From Iris pallida (taxonomy: Eukaryota; Streptophyta; Magnoliopsida; Asparagales; Iridaceae), in assembly GCA_029216955.1 (NCBI GenBank), contig JANAVB010031417.1:19066219-19130218 (forward strand): DNA of 64,000 bases, read 5' to 3'. A program made the translations under genes and the position numbers. Under the pieces are notes generated by a model, which had not been told where the DNA came from, made no database searches, and was given only the letters and a program-made list of their open reading frames with translations. Numbering within the stretch: the first letter of the stretch is position 1; each line of letters opens with the position of its first letter. Below are positions 11,748 through 23,608 of this stretch, one piece after another.

Positions 11748-13098
11748 AGTTGACCAAAAGTCAACCGTTGACTTAAATCGACCTAGATTAATTCCGTTTG
11801 ACTTGCATTGACCCAGTTTGACCTAGCTAGACCTAGAATGACTTAATAGGGTTTAATTTGACTTGACTTTATTTTCTAAACATAGTATTGATACGTCTTG
11901 TTCTCTATAGGTCCTCGAGACACAACATTGGATCCCGTTGATATATCATATCTTATTACAGGCGAGTACATTCTCTGACACTTTTCCAATTTACGATGAT
12001 TGTTATAATTCATGTAATTAGTGTAGATATGCTTGTTCTCGACACATTGGTCACACGGATTGGTATTCATGGATCCTGACATGAGATATTATTTCTCGTT
12101 ATCTTGGTATATCTTGTGCAAGCTCCCTTGTAGTTCTTGTGCAGTATATGGACACCGATTCTCGAGGAGACTTGCTCCCTTCTCGTAGAATCCCGTGTCG
12201 TAACGTGTCTTGCTTGGATCCACCCTACCAGTCGGGGACGGGGAGCACTAGTGTAGACATGTGGTCATTATCCACCTTGTTATTCTTGTAGACCTTGTGA
12301 GTGTTAATCATACACTCCACGTATGATTAACCAGGCCAGTAGACCTTGTGCAGACCCAAGCCGGCCACATATCAAAACTAGTACTCACACACCTAGATAT
12401 ATGACTCTTGATTCTTGTACATGCCATGATCAGTTTACTTGCCTTGTTCTAGCTCTAGTTTTATAGATTACCTTGCCATGATACTCACATATACATTCCA
12501 TGATTTTCTTGTATATACTCTCTATTTACAGTCTTATAACTTTTGTCATATCTTGTGAACTGTTGTTAGTAGATTGTACTCGTTCCATCCTGACTGGATA
12601 TGTTGATAAAATATTACAGATGCTGATGAGGGGGATTACTGTACCTACTATGGTCCGGATGACGTAGTGGGCATAGACTTGGAGACTTTGGTCCAGCAGG
12701 GCTTAGCTCCGCCTGACGAGACTTTACCTATTGCTTAGTTAGAGTAGGTCTTTTGTACTGGACCTTGTCTCCAGCTACTTTTGAGACTGTTATTATTATG
12801 GATTGTATTAGAGACTTGGACTTGTATATTATTTGTGTTTGGACTTGACAGGTTATTATTTTATCGTCTTGTTGTCTTTATCTTTCAGTCTTTACTTATC
12901 ATCTTAGAGTTGTGATTGAGTACTCATATATATTCATTGCTTGTCCTCCGTTCGGAGTTGACCATATTTTTGACAGGTTTTTGATATATATATAAACTGT
13001 TGTTAGAGTAGAAAACCTACAGCGTTCCACGCCGTTTTTACGGTGAGGGCTGGGCGTTGTCACGTGTACGTGCCCTTATAGCGGGTGCGGGTCGTGAC
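11748..13098 (+). mobile_element. Fragment of another gypsy-type LTR
   Basis: 1.35 kb with no coding frame. It ends gcgggtcgtgaca (13098), which resembles the CGTGACA termini of the other long LTRs and suggests plus orientation. The left end is cut at the LTR-B boundary and shows no TG start, so LTR-B probably landed in it. Orientation is inferred only from the terminus; a minus-strand reading (start tgtcacgaccc) cannot be excluded. Confidence 0.5.
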
Positions 13099-15414
13099 AC
13101 GACTTTACCTACACAATATCGATTTCATATCATTCACTTGTTTAGGGCCAATCTCGTCGTCGTTCACGTACACCCCCAGTTCCACGTCCTACTCTAAGTC
13201 TTGTTGCCCCAAGTCTATCGTCCGTCCAAATGATACCGTAAACCACACAGGTTCAATCACTCGGCATAGGGTCGTCCGCCTATCCGCTAGGTCATCTCAC
13301 TAGGTCATAGTTACAATTCAAGTCCGTGGCTCATCGTGCAAGGTCGTTGTACGACGCTCGCCCCAAATCCTATGGTCAAACTATTTATTCGTTTGTACTG
13401 GAGTTTCTACCCAAGTTCGTTTCGCTCAAATTTCTAAACATCAAGCAGCGTTCACCCTATTCGCATCAACACATTCTCCGCTCCAAGTTCGAGCTCGTTA
13501 GAAATGTCATCCTACGATAGGTTATCCTCAACTAAATCTTCGATATGTTAATTTCGTATGTCCACATTAACAATTTTTCGTAGTCTATCTTTTCAAGTAT
13601 GTTTGATACTATCCATCCTATCCAATCCACGTAGTCGATCACAAGGTCGTCTAGCATTGCAATATGTCGTACCCCGATCTCACGCAAGTCTGATTATCCA
13701 CGGCGGACATGAATCACCATGTCAACGTTTCCGTAGAATAATCGTCATCATCGGGACGTAACTCTTGCGTTGAATCTAGACTTACTCATTTTCGATACGC
13801 GAATTGGGCCTACTCAATCCTCAACTTTACTTCGTCGTCCCTCATAAGTCCGATCAATCCTCCAATTCGCCTTCGCTTCAAACCATAAGTCGTAGCAATC
13901 AAAATTGCCATGTCAAGGTATTTTGAGTTCGATCATTCCCGCTGGACATGAATCACCATGCCAACGCTCACGCGGAACGATCGTCCCAAATCTGACGTGA
14001 CGCATGTGCAAGGCTGGAGTTGCGCTCGCGCAAGACAAGATCGTTGTCGTTGTGGTTATCACCGAACAATCAAGTCACTTCCCTTCCTCATTCCAAACAT
14101 TCATCTCTATCAAATTCTCCAACATAGTATCCTTCAAAATAATAACTTATAACACGATCATCATTCATCGAATCAGAGTACCCCCGAGTTATCGTACATC
14201 GATCTTTGATACGCCTCAATACCATCGATGATGTACATAACCTGACGATCTTCCTTTTGCAACGAATTCCGAGTCATACAACTTAATTCCTCAATTCGTA
14301 TTGTCTCATGCTAACTCGTTGTTGAGCAAGATCTATTCCAAATCCTTAGTCATTCTCGTAACTTCAAACCAACGTTTCCTATGTACGCTGTCTTCCGATC
14401 GTGCTATCTTCGATCTCGTCTATGGGTATTTCACCTTAACTCAAGTTTTAATCCCTTCGACTAATTTCAAAATCGCATACACGATCTTCTATGTTTCCTC
14501 GACCAAGACCTCCATTCGTTTCATTGTTCCGACTCTCTATTCAATCGTTTCGTAATTCGCACTATGCATCCTTAATTCGTCCGAACGATATCCTATTTGA
14601 GACTATCGAAATCAAAACCAACTAAGCGTTACTCATTCTAAGGCTTTGCGCGATAGTATCGCTTGCCGACATACTCGTACTATCAGTAAATCCTTTAGTC
14701 TCGCTCGAACAATTTCTATGTCGTCCATACACCACTCAGGGTTCGAGCCACTCGATTAGTCGTCGACTCTCACTCTTATTCTTCTTCGAACCTATCACAT
14801 ACACCACTCGGAGTCAAGTCATTCTACAAATCCTCAAAAGATCATTCGATTCCCAATCGATGTGTTCAATCGCACGTTCGCCCATTCCTCAAAGTCTAAG
14901 AACCATCTCTCGTGCTCGCTTTAGCGTTGGTCAAATAGCGTCTCTATTAACATACGTTCTAAGTCTCACTTATTCTCGTCCGAGCGATAGTCGGTCTCGC
15001 TCGCAAACTCGTTCGCACCAGAAGGTCTAGGTGCGCGATACTCCGCACAACTTAGCCAAAAGGCTGCGTGCATAACCACCCCATTCGAACTATACTTCGT
15101 TCTCGCGTACATGTTCGCTACTTTCAGCGTAAGGTCATTCAAGTACGCACTACGTTTGCTAACTTTTAGCATGTGTTCCTTCCAACTCAAGTACGTCGTA
15201 GTTCGGCACAAAGGCCTTCGTCTATTGATCCCGTTCAACCGAGTACTCGTACGAGCTTTTGAAAATATTAGACTTATTGTATGGAACATCCCAAGGCACA
15301 ACGAGAGAGAGCGTATACTTCTTTTGTTTCAAAACGAGATTTCAAAACGAGCTTTCAAAACTGAGAGAATCGAAATGAAGTCCAAGGACGTAAAGCCGTG
15401 CTTTGATACCAGTC
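13099..15414 (-). mobile_element. Non-coding internal domain of a LARD-like element
   Basis: There is no recognisable gag or pol, but long stretches match the reverse complement of 60359-62688. One example is the block around 13640-13780, which corresponds to 61854-62010. It begins (minus strand) at the PBS 15395-15411 and is truncated at 13099, where a different LTR abuts. Open frames here are short and overlap in several frames, with no known domain. Confidence 0.75.
15395..15411 (-). other. PBS, tRNA-Met-initiator type
   Basis: On the minus strand tggtatcaaagcacggc follows the LTR-C end after 3 nt (gac). TGGTATCA is the common plant LTR-retrotransposon PBS, complementary to initiator tRNA-Met. 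The same sequence is found at 60362-60378. Confidence 0.85.
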
Positions 15415-17455
15415 TATCATGTCCCGCTCCCGCAGGAGCGATCGTCCTCGCTAAGGCGTGATGCCGCATGGGCCTGGGTTGCGCCCGTGCAAGGCTAAGT
15501 CCGAAAACGGCCGATTTAAGCTAGGCCACAGAGTCGTACAGAGTGTTCTCATTTGCAGCGGAAAGTAAATGAATACAAATTGAAGCGAATTCAAACTCTT
15601 TATTGACATTCAAGAAGTTTACAAGCGGCGCTAGGCTGAGATTATAAATCGCTCAAGCTCTCCCTCTCTGAAACATAAAAGGCGTGCCAAGTGGCTTACA
15701 AGATGGAATAATTTATGGCGATGTTCCGATATATTATGTCCTGTATAGGGTGCTTCAGCTCCTTGCAACGCTTCAAGGTCCCAGAGATAGCTCCGCGCCT
15801 TAGCACGTTCGAGGGAAGCTCCGCACTGACGACATCTCCTGCGTCCTGCAAGAAATCTGTGGGGTTATCAGTACATTGTTATGCACTGGTGGGGAGGCTA
15901 GCTCGCCCACAATGCCATCATTACCAAACACGTTCTATTTACTTTTGTGCTCCGTCTATCATTCATTGTCTTTCTAATCTTGCCTTAGGATCAGTTTCAT
16001 GGCATATTTCATAACCTATTCCGTATTGCCAAATTCAAGTGTTTGCATGGAAATGCATGCACGACTTACCCATACTTACCGTCCGGCCTTCCCTGTCCAA
16101 AGTAAACCAAGTTAGTCAACAATTCATATAAAACTTTCAATATCAAGTGCGTGTCCCTGCCTCAGGTCCTAGCGCATCGTAGGCGTATTTTCTAACTCGT
16201 TTGCTCGAAGTACTCTCGATCATTTTGTGTGTTATATTCAAGCCTATTCAGAAGGTGCTTTGTTCAGTTAACTTAGACAACTTTGATTTCAATGCAAGGA
16301 CTTGTACGTGGATTGCAACCAGCAAAGTCCACTTAAATCTATATGCACCGGTCGCTGGCATGTCAGCCATTTTGGACATTTTTCCCTTTGACATTCTCAT
16401 CTATCAAGCGTGATGGTTGGTACACCTTGATAGACTATTGAAGTATCGGCCCTACGTTTGGTTATGTGCCCAAGCCCGCACACCTGTCCGCTCGTAGGCC
16501 ATAATTCCGCCTAGGCCGGCCACGAAATCGTCGTTCGTTGCCCTTGGAATCCCTTTCACTCGTGCACGAGTCCGTCCACGACCGTTTCGTATTTTATTGT
16601 TATTTTAACTTAACGGCTGTCTTTGAGCCATAGGTTGTCTCTGAGCCATAATACGTTATCGACCAGGTTGGCGTCCGTGCAGCGCGGGTAGCGAGTCCCA
16701 TTGCACGTGTCCGTCATACCTGTCGCTAACCATTCTTTCCTTTCTTATCTTTCATTCATTCATTCTTTCTTTCACTTGTTCGTTCGTTCATCAATTCATT
16801 CACGTATTCATTCTTTCATTCGTTGATTCATTCATTCACATATTCGTTCATTCATTCATTCATACATTTTGCAACTCCCTGTGCGGGAGTCGCCTTAGCG
16901 ACCCATCGGTCCCATAGTCTTTCAATGTTGCTATACTCTATTCGGAACTACTATGTTGATAGTCTTCCCATTTCATTATTGTAACCCATTCATTGTTTCA
17001 TTATTGAACGCATAAGAAACTTAAATGTAAACTTGTGCCGTAGCACGAGCATGGAACGCGGTGCAAGAGTTCTCACATTTTCCATGTTCTTTTCTATATT
17101 CTATACAAGCATACAAGATGGGATTATTCCCTTAGCTAGGTACGTTGAGTCATTTATTAGCATGCGCGGTGTTGTCGCCTAGCGATTCTAGCAATAGTGT
17201 CCGTATTGTTATGTGTCTAGGCTAAACAAAGACGGGTTCATCGGAGCCACCCACCTTAGCGATGTTCGCATCGGCCGAGCGATACTTCGAGCGCGCCTTT
17301 GAAAGTCTAAGTCTGGATTCCTCTTGACGGTCCAATGTAAGCCTTGCATCGATTCTTCTTCAGGTCGATGCCAACTCTTCGGGTCGACGACTCGTTTGAG
17401 TCGTTGCACTTGCCATTTGAATCGGCGTTCCGCTAGGGCGGAGCGGGTCATTACA
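15415..17455 (-). mobile_element. LTR-C, 2.0-kb gypsy-type LTR of the LARD family
   Basis: On the minus strand it runs from tgtaatgacccgctcc (17455) to gggacatgata (15415); the expected terminal CA has become TA. The last 130 bp match the end of the LTR at 57651-60358, including atcacgccttagcgagg and a nearby aataaagag poly(A)-like signal. The block near 17110-17150 (gggattattcccttagct) also matches. The centre is diverged and contains a ttca repeat. Confidence 0.75.
16741..16866. repeat. Degenerate TTCA microsatellite
   Basis: Roughly 30 imperfect attc/ttcg tetramers inside LTR-C. Confidence 0.85.
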
Positions 17456-18723
17456 ATAGTAGCTATTGAACAATAGCTCAGTATCATCAACATCACCTAT
17501 TGGGGGGATCCAGTCAGAAAAGGAGCAAGTACGAGTACATAATTCGACATTCTAAATAGTAATGGAAAGATGCAATTTTAAACAGTTGAAATACTTTGAA
17601 CAATATTTTTCAGCAATTCAGTATTTGAAACAATGTGATTTGAATAGGTAACGTCTATGACCGGCTTGGGTTGTACAATAGCATCCTAGCGACGCGATAC
17701 GGCTTATCCCCGTGTGTAAGAGGGGTAAGCTCGCACAATAACAATATGCAATATGAGGGTACTGGTCATAAACGCTACACTATTCCCCCAATATCCCCAC
17801 AATTAATATCAATCAATATTTGAACCCTAGGAGAGGGTTCCGTGTAGCAATGTGGTTTAAGCATGCAACATGACAATTACTAAATAAAATGCAAGAAAAT
17901 ATAACCGTAACTTGTCTTTGTTAATGACTGGAACAGGATGTCGGTAACTGGGGAGGAAGTCAAATACGTCCTCAAAATCCTACAGTTGAGAATTCTGACT
18001 TAGAAACATAGATGAACCAAATCTAGGTGTGCTAGTTGCAATTTCTAGAAACAGACCCTAGTTAGGTTTTAAGTTATTTAATTAATCTAACGAAATCTGT
18101 CTAACATCGTAAACTATATTGGTTATCAATTTACGGAATAACCGATTATTGATTTATTGGAAAAAATAGCAATTACACTTTAATTGGCAAGACTTTGTAT
18201 TTTTAATAATACATATAAAACTAAGTGGTCTTTTAAGTGAGAAAATATGAAGTTGTTTAAATTATTAGTAATCTTTATTCATTAACTTAATATGAGAAAA
18301 TCTTATTAATTTTGTACTAAATAATTAATACCCAATTATAATTTATACGTCTAGCTACGCAAATAACCAACCCAGAAAAGAAATAGAAAATCTAAGCTAT
18401 GCAATACAGGGTCACAGAAAAATAAAGAAAAACTGGACTTATGTCCTTACAACAAATTAATTAATAGAAAAAATAACTTAAAATAAATTTCTCGAAATTA
18501 GTAATTTTTGTAAGAAAATAGTTTTTATTTAAATAATATTTTAAAATAGAATTTATTTAATCAGAATAATTTTCATAAAATATGTCTTTTAGACATTTCA
18601 TAAATTATGTAAAAAATTACCTTTAAACATAGATAATAATAAATGCAAAAAAATACGTTTTCTTACCAAAATATTGGTTTAAAGTTAATATAAAAAAATT
18701 TCGGATTTTAATATTAAATACCA

Positions 18724-18816
18724 TTACCAAAATAACCTTTTTAAATAAATATTAGTTTTTATTATATTAATTCTCCTTATAAAACCTTCTTGATCAGAAA
18801 TCATCTTTAAAAGAAA

Positions 18817-18910
<94 letters not shown>

Positions 18911-19001
18911 ACCAAAATAACCTTTTTAAATAAATATTAGTTTTTATTATATTAATTCTCCTTATAAATCCTTCTTGATCAGAAATCATCTTTAAAAGAA
19001 A

Positions 19002-19059
<58 letters not shown>
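18724..19059. repeat. 185-bp tandem duplication ending in (TA)n
   Basis: The block beginning ttaccaaaataacc and ending in agaaaaacata plus a TA tract occurs at 18724 and again at 18909. The first TA tract runs about 18820-18907 and the second about 19004-19059. The two copies differ almost only in tract length. Confidence 0.9.
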
Positions 19060-19061
<2 letters not shown>

Positions 19062-19535
19062 CATTTAATGAAAAAAAAAATATATAATCATTTAATGAAA
19101 TATAATTTTTTTATACCATTTACTTAACCAAACTTTTATTTTAAAGATAATAGCTTTTAAACGAATATTTATTTAACTAATATTTTGTAAACAAAATATT
19201 AAATCATTATTTGGTTTAAAAATCTCTACAACTTAACATTAAATTAAAAGATAATCCTAACATTAACTTAAACCAATTAAATCATTTAAACCATATTTTA
19301 AATTTATAAGGTTAATCCATAAATCAATTAATACCAAAATAAATATGTATAAAGTTTCCTAATATGTATATTATTACCACATTGCTAATTGCAACACGGA
19401 AAGCTAAAATATTAAACCACAGAACCTAATAAAACAATTCTACAGAACCAAAATAATAATCTACATGATATACTCTACGGCCAGAATGACAAATGAATTT
19501 CTGTGAATAAAATGACAGAGATAAATGGGAAGAGT

Positions 19536-19800
19536 TTACCCAAACTTGCACGAAGGAGTACCGAGGGGAGGCCTCGGACTCGAAACGACGCCGGGATGAC
19601 GAGCACGGACACGTGCGCGCACACGGACGGACACGTGGGGAAGACACGCGACGACGGAGCACGCGCGGGAGACGACGTAGCCGGCGGAGGGCGCGCGGGA
19701 GGTGCCGGGGACGGGCTCGAAAGGTGGGGGAGTGTAGTCTGGAATCGGAGAGGGCGGCAAGGGGAGCACGGTGGTGGTCTCGGATTTGGATTTGGTGGAG
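19536..19800 (-). other. GC-rich island with a minus-strand open frame
   Basis: An isolated block rich in CG dinucleotides in AT-rich surroundings. The minus strand has an open frame rich in Pro, Arg and Ser that reaches a donor-like ggtaaact at about 19536. No domain is recognised. It could be a first exon of something lost, a captured promoter/exon fragment or an LTR leader. Confidence 0.3.
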
Positions 19801-21127
19801 GGAGGATGAAGTTATGAATTTTTTTTTTTTTGGAAAATGAAATTGTGAACGTTGTGTGGGGTTTCTGATCTTCTCAAAAAATGTTACGTGAGATGAAAAA
19901 GGAGAGGAGCATGGAGAGCTGATTTGAGAGAGAACGGAGTGGGATAATGGGTAAGTCTAAAGGGTTTTGGGCTTTGGATTTTGGGTACGAAGGCTTAAGT
20001 TATGGGCTAAAAACAAAAGGCTCACCAAACAATATAAAACATGGACATTAAAAATAAAATAAAAGTCATGGACTTCACAAAATATAATTCTTTTTGTTTA
20101 TTTTTTAAAAATAATAATATTTTAAAGAAATAAATACACTGATTTTTTGTATGTTGTATGAGTATTACAGAGACTACTCCCGTGTCAAAAATAATTACAG
20201 TGACCACACATCTGTTTTATAATTTTAATAAAACACAGGGTGGTTAGTGTTGTAAGTTTTTATAGAAAATATAAGCTATAGGGGTGGTCCGTGTAATTAG
20301 CTTCAAAGTAGGAATAATTTGTATAATAAGTGTAAAATATAGGTAAATTGTCATAATTTAAATGGATAAGGAATATTTACCAAATATGTAATGCAAATTG
20401 ACAAGATAGTTTTTTTTATGATTCATAATTTTGGTCAAAATTACGTCTATAACATTAAAAAAATACGTGAAAATGGATAAAAATCGTCTAAATCATATGC
20501 ATATTATCATTTAATTAAAAAATATAAAAAATAAAATAAATATGAACTAGTAGCTTAAATATCTACGACTTGAAATGGTTCAAAACTTGTGCAATTTGTA
20601 TCCAATTTGAAGGACGATGTCAATGGACAACAAATTTACCGTTAACAAGACTCATTTGAGTTATTTATGCAATAATTTTTTTAATAAACATAGTGGAAAC
20701 GGAGTGGAACATGAAAAAAAAAAAAGGATAGTAAAATATAAAATATTTTTAAATATATATACAAAAATGATTACAAGACTGTTGCAAGTTTAATGATTAC
20801 GTGCATAATTATTTTTTAGTCAAAATTGGACTCAAACATTAAAATTGTAGTATTAGTGGACGTAGGGAATGATTTGATTAAAATACATAAAATGCAAAGG
20901 TTTAGCTGATAAAAAATTTATGAGTTTTAAATGGAAAATGTAATTGCAAGAGTTTTTTTTTTTTTTACTTTACCCACTTAAATATATGCACATATATCTA
21001 TAATTAAATTTTAATTTAAATTAAAATATAAACATACCTATAAAAAACTAATGAGAATATAAACATTTCTATAATAAAATTTAATTTAAATATACTTAAA
21101 TTATATCTATTATAACTTAAACTGCGA

Positions 21128-21363
21128 TTTTTTTGACTTTCATCCCACTTATTAACATGAATTTGTACTTACATTCCACTTTTTAATTTTATTAGACTTA
21201 TATCCCACTTTTTTCACTAAAAATATTTTTCGTAACAAAACAAATATATTTTTTGACAAAATAATTTTTTTAGTGACAAAAAGTGGAATATAAGTTTAAT
21301 AAAATTAAAAAGTAAAATTTAAGTATAAATTCATATTAACAAGTGGGATGTAAGTGAAAAAAT
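21128..21363. mobile_element. Foldback MITE, family M1, copy 1
   Basis: A near-perfect stem-loop of about 240 bp. The arm ttgactttcatcccactta is mirrored by taagtgggatgtaagtgaaa-type sequence at the other end, and cactttttaattttattaga is mirrored too. The arms cover almost the whole element and no coding capacity is present. Related copies are at 28704-28927 and 30548-30756. Confidence 0.8.
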
Positions 21364-22190
21364 TCTAATTTATTTTTTTTAATACTGGCAACGTGCATGA
21401 CTAGTCTTCTAATAGTCTCATATTTCTGAATTTTTAAAAATAAAATTTATGATATTTACTTCCAGAAGAGGATGGGCATAATTGTCACTCACACTAGTTG
21501 CAGCTGGTGACTACAAGCACAAAAGTCCTCGTGCTGACACGTGGAGGAGTTCACGCGAACCAAATTGTTATCGAGCCGTTAGATGTTGTACGGTGTTCAA
21601 ACATTCAAAGGCTCGTTCGTTGTCGGTTCTCGACAACTTTCCTCGGGTTCGGATCTTCCCAGTTGGACGGTGGGACCCGCTACGCTTCCTTCGTCGTTCG
21701 CACGCTGCCGGAAACGTCAAACTTGTCAGAAGAAAATTTCTTGCGTTTCGGTGCAAATCCAGAAAGTCACCGACAACTCCTCTACAGTCAAACTCCTGTT
21801 ATGATCTCTTAAATGGTGCTAATAAATTCATGTGGGTTGTACTTCAAGTATTTCTTATACTATATAAAAATAATTAAAATATATAAGTATATTTTGATTA
21901 AATTTGTTATATATCTATTCTGCTTGTATAATATCCAAAAAAAAATTACCATAAACTTTTTTCGGAAATTAACCTTTATTATACATAAAATTAAGAAGAC
22001 TAATTAAAACTAATAAAAAATATCTATGTATATACAAGAGTTGTCCTTTGTTCCTAATTATACCAATTATTATATGTATTGAGTATCTAAAAATGAAACA
22101 TTAATAAATAGACTCGGTTTAACATTATTCATTCATTAAAAATACACAAATTTGGCTTTTTATTTTCTAATAATAGATATGTGCAAGGCA

Positions 22191-22252
<62 letters not shown>

Positions 22253-22699
22253 CTATTATTTATATTTTTAAAATTTCTTAATTATGACGACCATTTAGAC
22301 TATTTTTTTTTTTTACATTTAAAAGTTAGTTGTGAAATTTTTTTCTTCCATATTTTTAAATTAATTAAGGATATACATACGACTTAATGGTTAATTTTGA
22401 AACTGTTTTGAAGTCGTTTAATAACAATAGATATATGTAATCCGATTATTTTAGAGTTTGAAATAACAAAAATATAGAAAAAACTAAGAAGGGGTTATTA
22501 AGCCACGTGATAAATATTCAGGGCCGGTCTATAGAATTGGGTTGACCTATCCAGAGCTAGTTTTGATTGTCTCTTTAGTCTTATTGTGGGTCGATTCTGG
22601 AGGGCCACCGACGATCCCGACCTCTTGTAGGGTAATGTTGAGACTGGGGTTGCTCCAAGCAAATATGAGTTGTCCAAATCCAAAGTCTTGTCTACTTTA
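21364..22699. other. Unassigned stretch with a GC-normal core
   Basis: Around 21480-21830 the base composition rises to balanced and several frames open on both strands, but none carries a known domain. It may be a promoter or leader fragment. The rest is AT-rich and holds a (TA)n tract at 22193-22250. An agggccggtct sequence near 22520 resembles the termini of hAT-type MITEs seen elsewhere, without a partner. Confidence 0.4.
22193..22250. repeat. (TA)n microsatellite
   Basis: About 29 uninterrupted TA units. Confidence 0.95.
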
Positions 22700-23608
22700 T
22701 GTTGGCCCAATGATTGTATCATATTTTAGAATATGGTTAATCAATTAAGTTTAGCATTTTATTGTCACTAATGCTCATGCTATCACTATAGTATTATATT
22801 TAAACTTAGCATAATCCTAATGTACATTTACTTGATCATACTTGCTACAATGTATATTGATTTGTTCCTCTAACATATATTTGCAGAAAAGCAATAAGTA
22901 AGATCAACATTGACATATGCAATAAAAAAAATATGGTGGGCCAAAGACGACGGTATACCATAAGATTTCTTTGAACTACCCGACGCCATCAAGGAAAAAA
23001 TGCACTCAGGGGTTCCGTTGCCGTCAAGGATAAACGACATCATCTATCAAGAAAATAAGCCAAGCTATGACATCATCGTTTAAATACTATGAAAAAGTCT
23101 GCACCTGCTAAAGTATATATAGAGTCTATAAATGGATCTTAAGAATAATTGTAAACACAATAAAATGGATGGCAAATCGAAAGCTAGGGTAGATATTAAC
23201 CTAGGGACATTTTTGGACAGACAGTCGGATGATCCGACGGATCTATGCGGATCACCGGCGGATGATCCGAATGGACCCACAGAAAAGTTTCAGTGAACTT
23301 TCGGATCATCTGACGGACATCCGCAAAAATTCGACGAATAATCTGAAATATTACCGTTTGCATCCCAACGGTCGAATTCTGCCCAAAAGCATCATTAACG
23401 GCTATAATTATAGATGTTGCTCTGTGTAGGCGGATGATCCGACGGTAATTCACGAAAATCCGACTGATCTTCCGCCCGTCTGTTGAAAGTTGCATAGTTG
23501 CACTTTCCTTTGCTTTGTTTATAAATAGTCTTGAACCCTTCATCAAAGGTTGATGCTTTGAGCCTGAAAATTTCTAAACCACCAAAGCCTATCCACAATG
23601 ATTACTCT

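Larger units (their letters stand above)
17456..21127. other. AT-rich stretch without a recognised gene
   Basis: Very AT-rich, with (TA)n tracts and a 185-bp local duplication. A small GC-rich island is at 19536-19800. The overall pattern (GC-rich block followed by ggattttgggtac and a poly-T run) resembles a decayed minus-strand LTR, but I find no terminal pair. Confidence 0.5.

Noticed and set aside
18724..18915. Frames of alternating Tyr-Ile
   Set aside because: Translations of (TA)n microsatellites; the same applies near 22181 and 44451.
21482..21877. A 131-aa plus frame as a gene
   Set aside because: Three overlapping frames plus an antisense one are open in the same GC-normal patch, with no domain, no conserved motif and no splice support.
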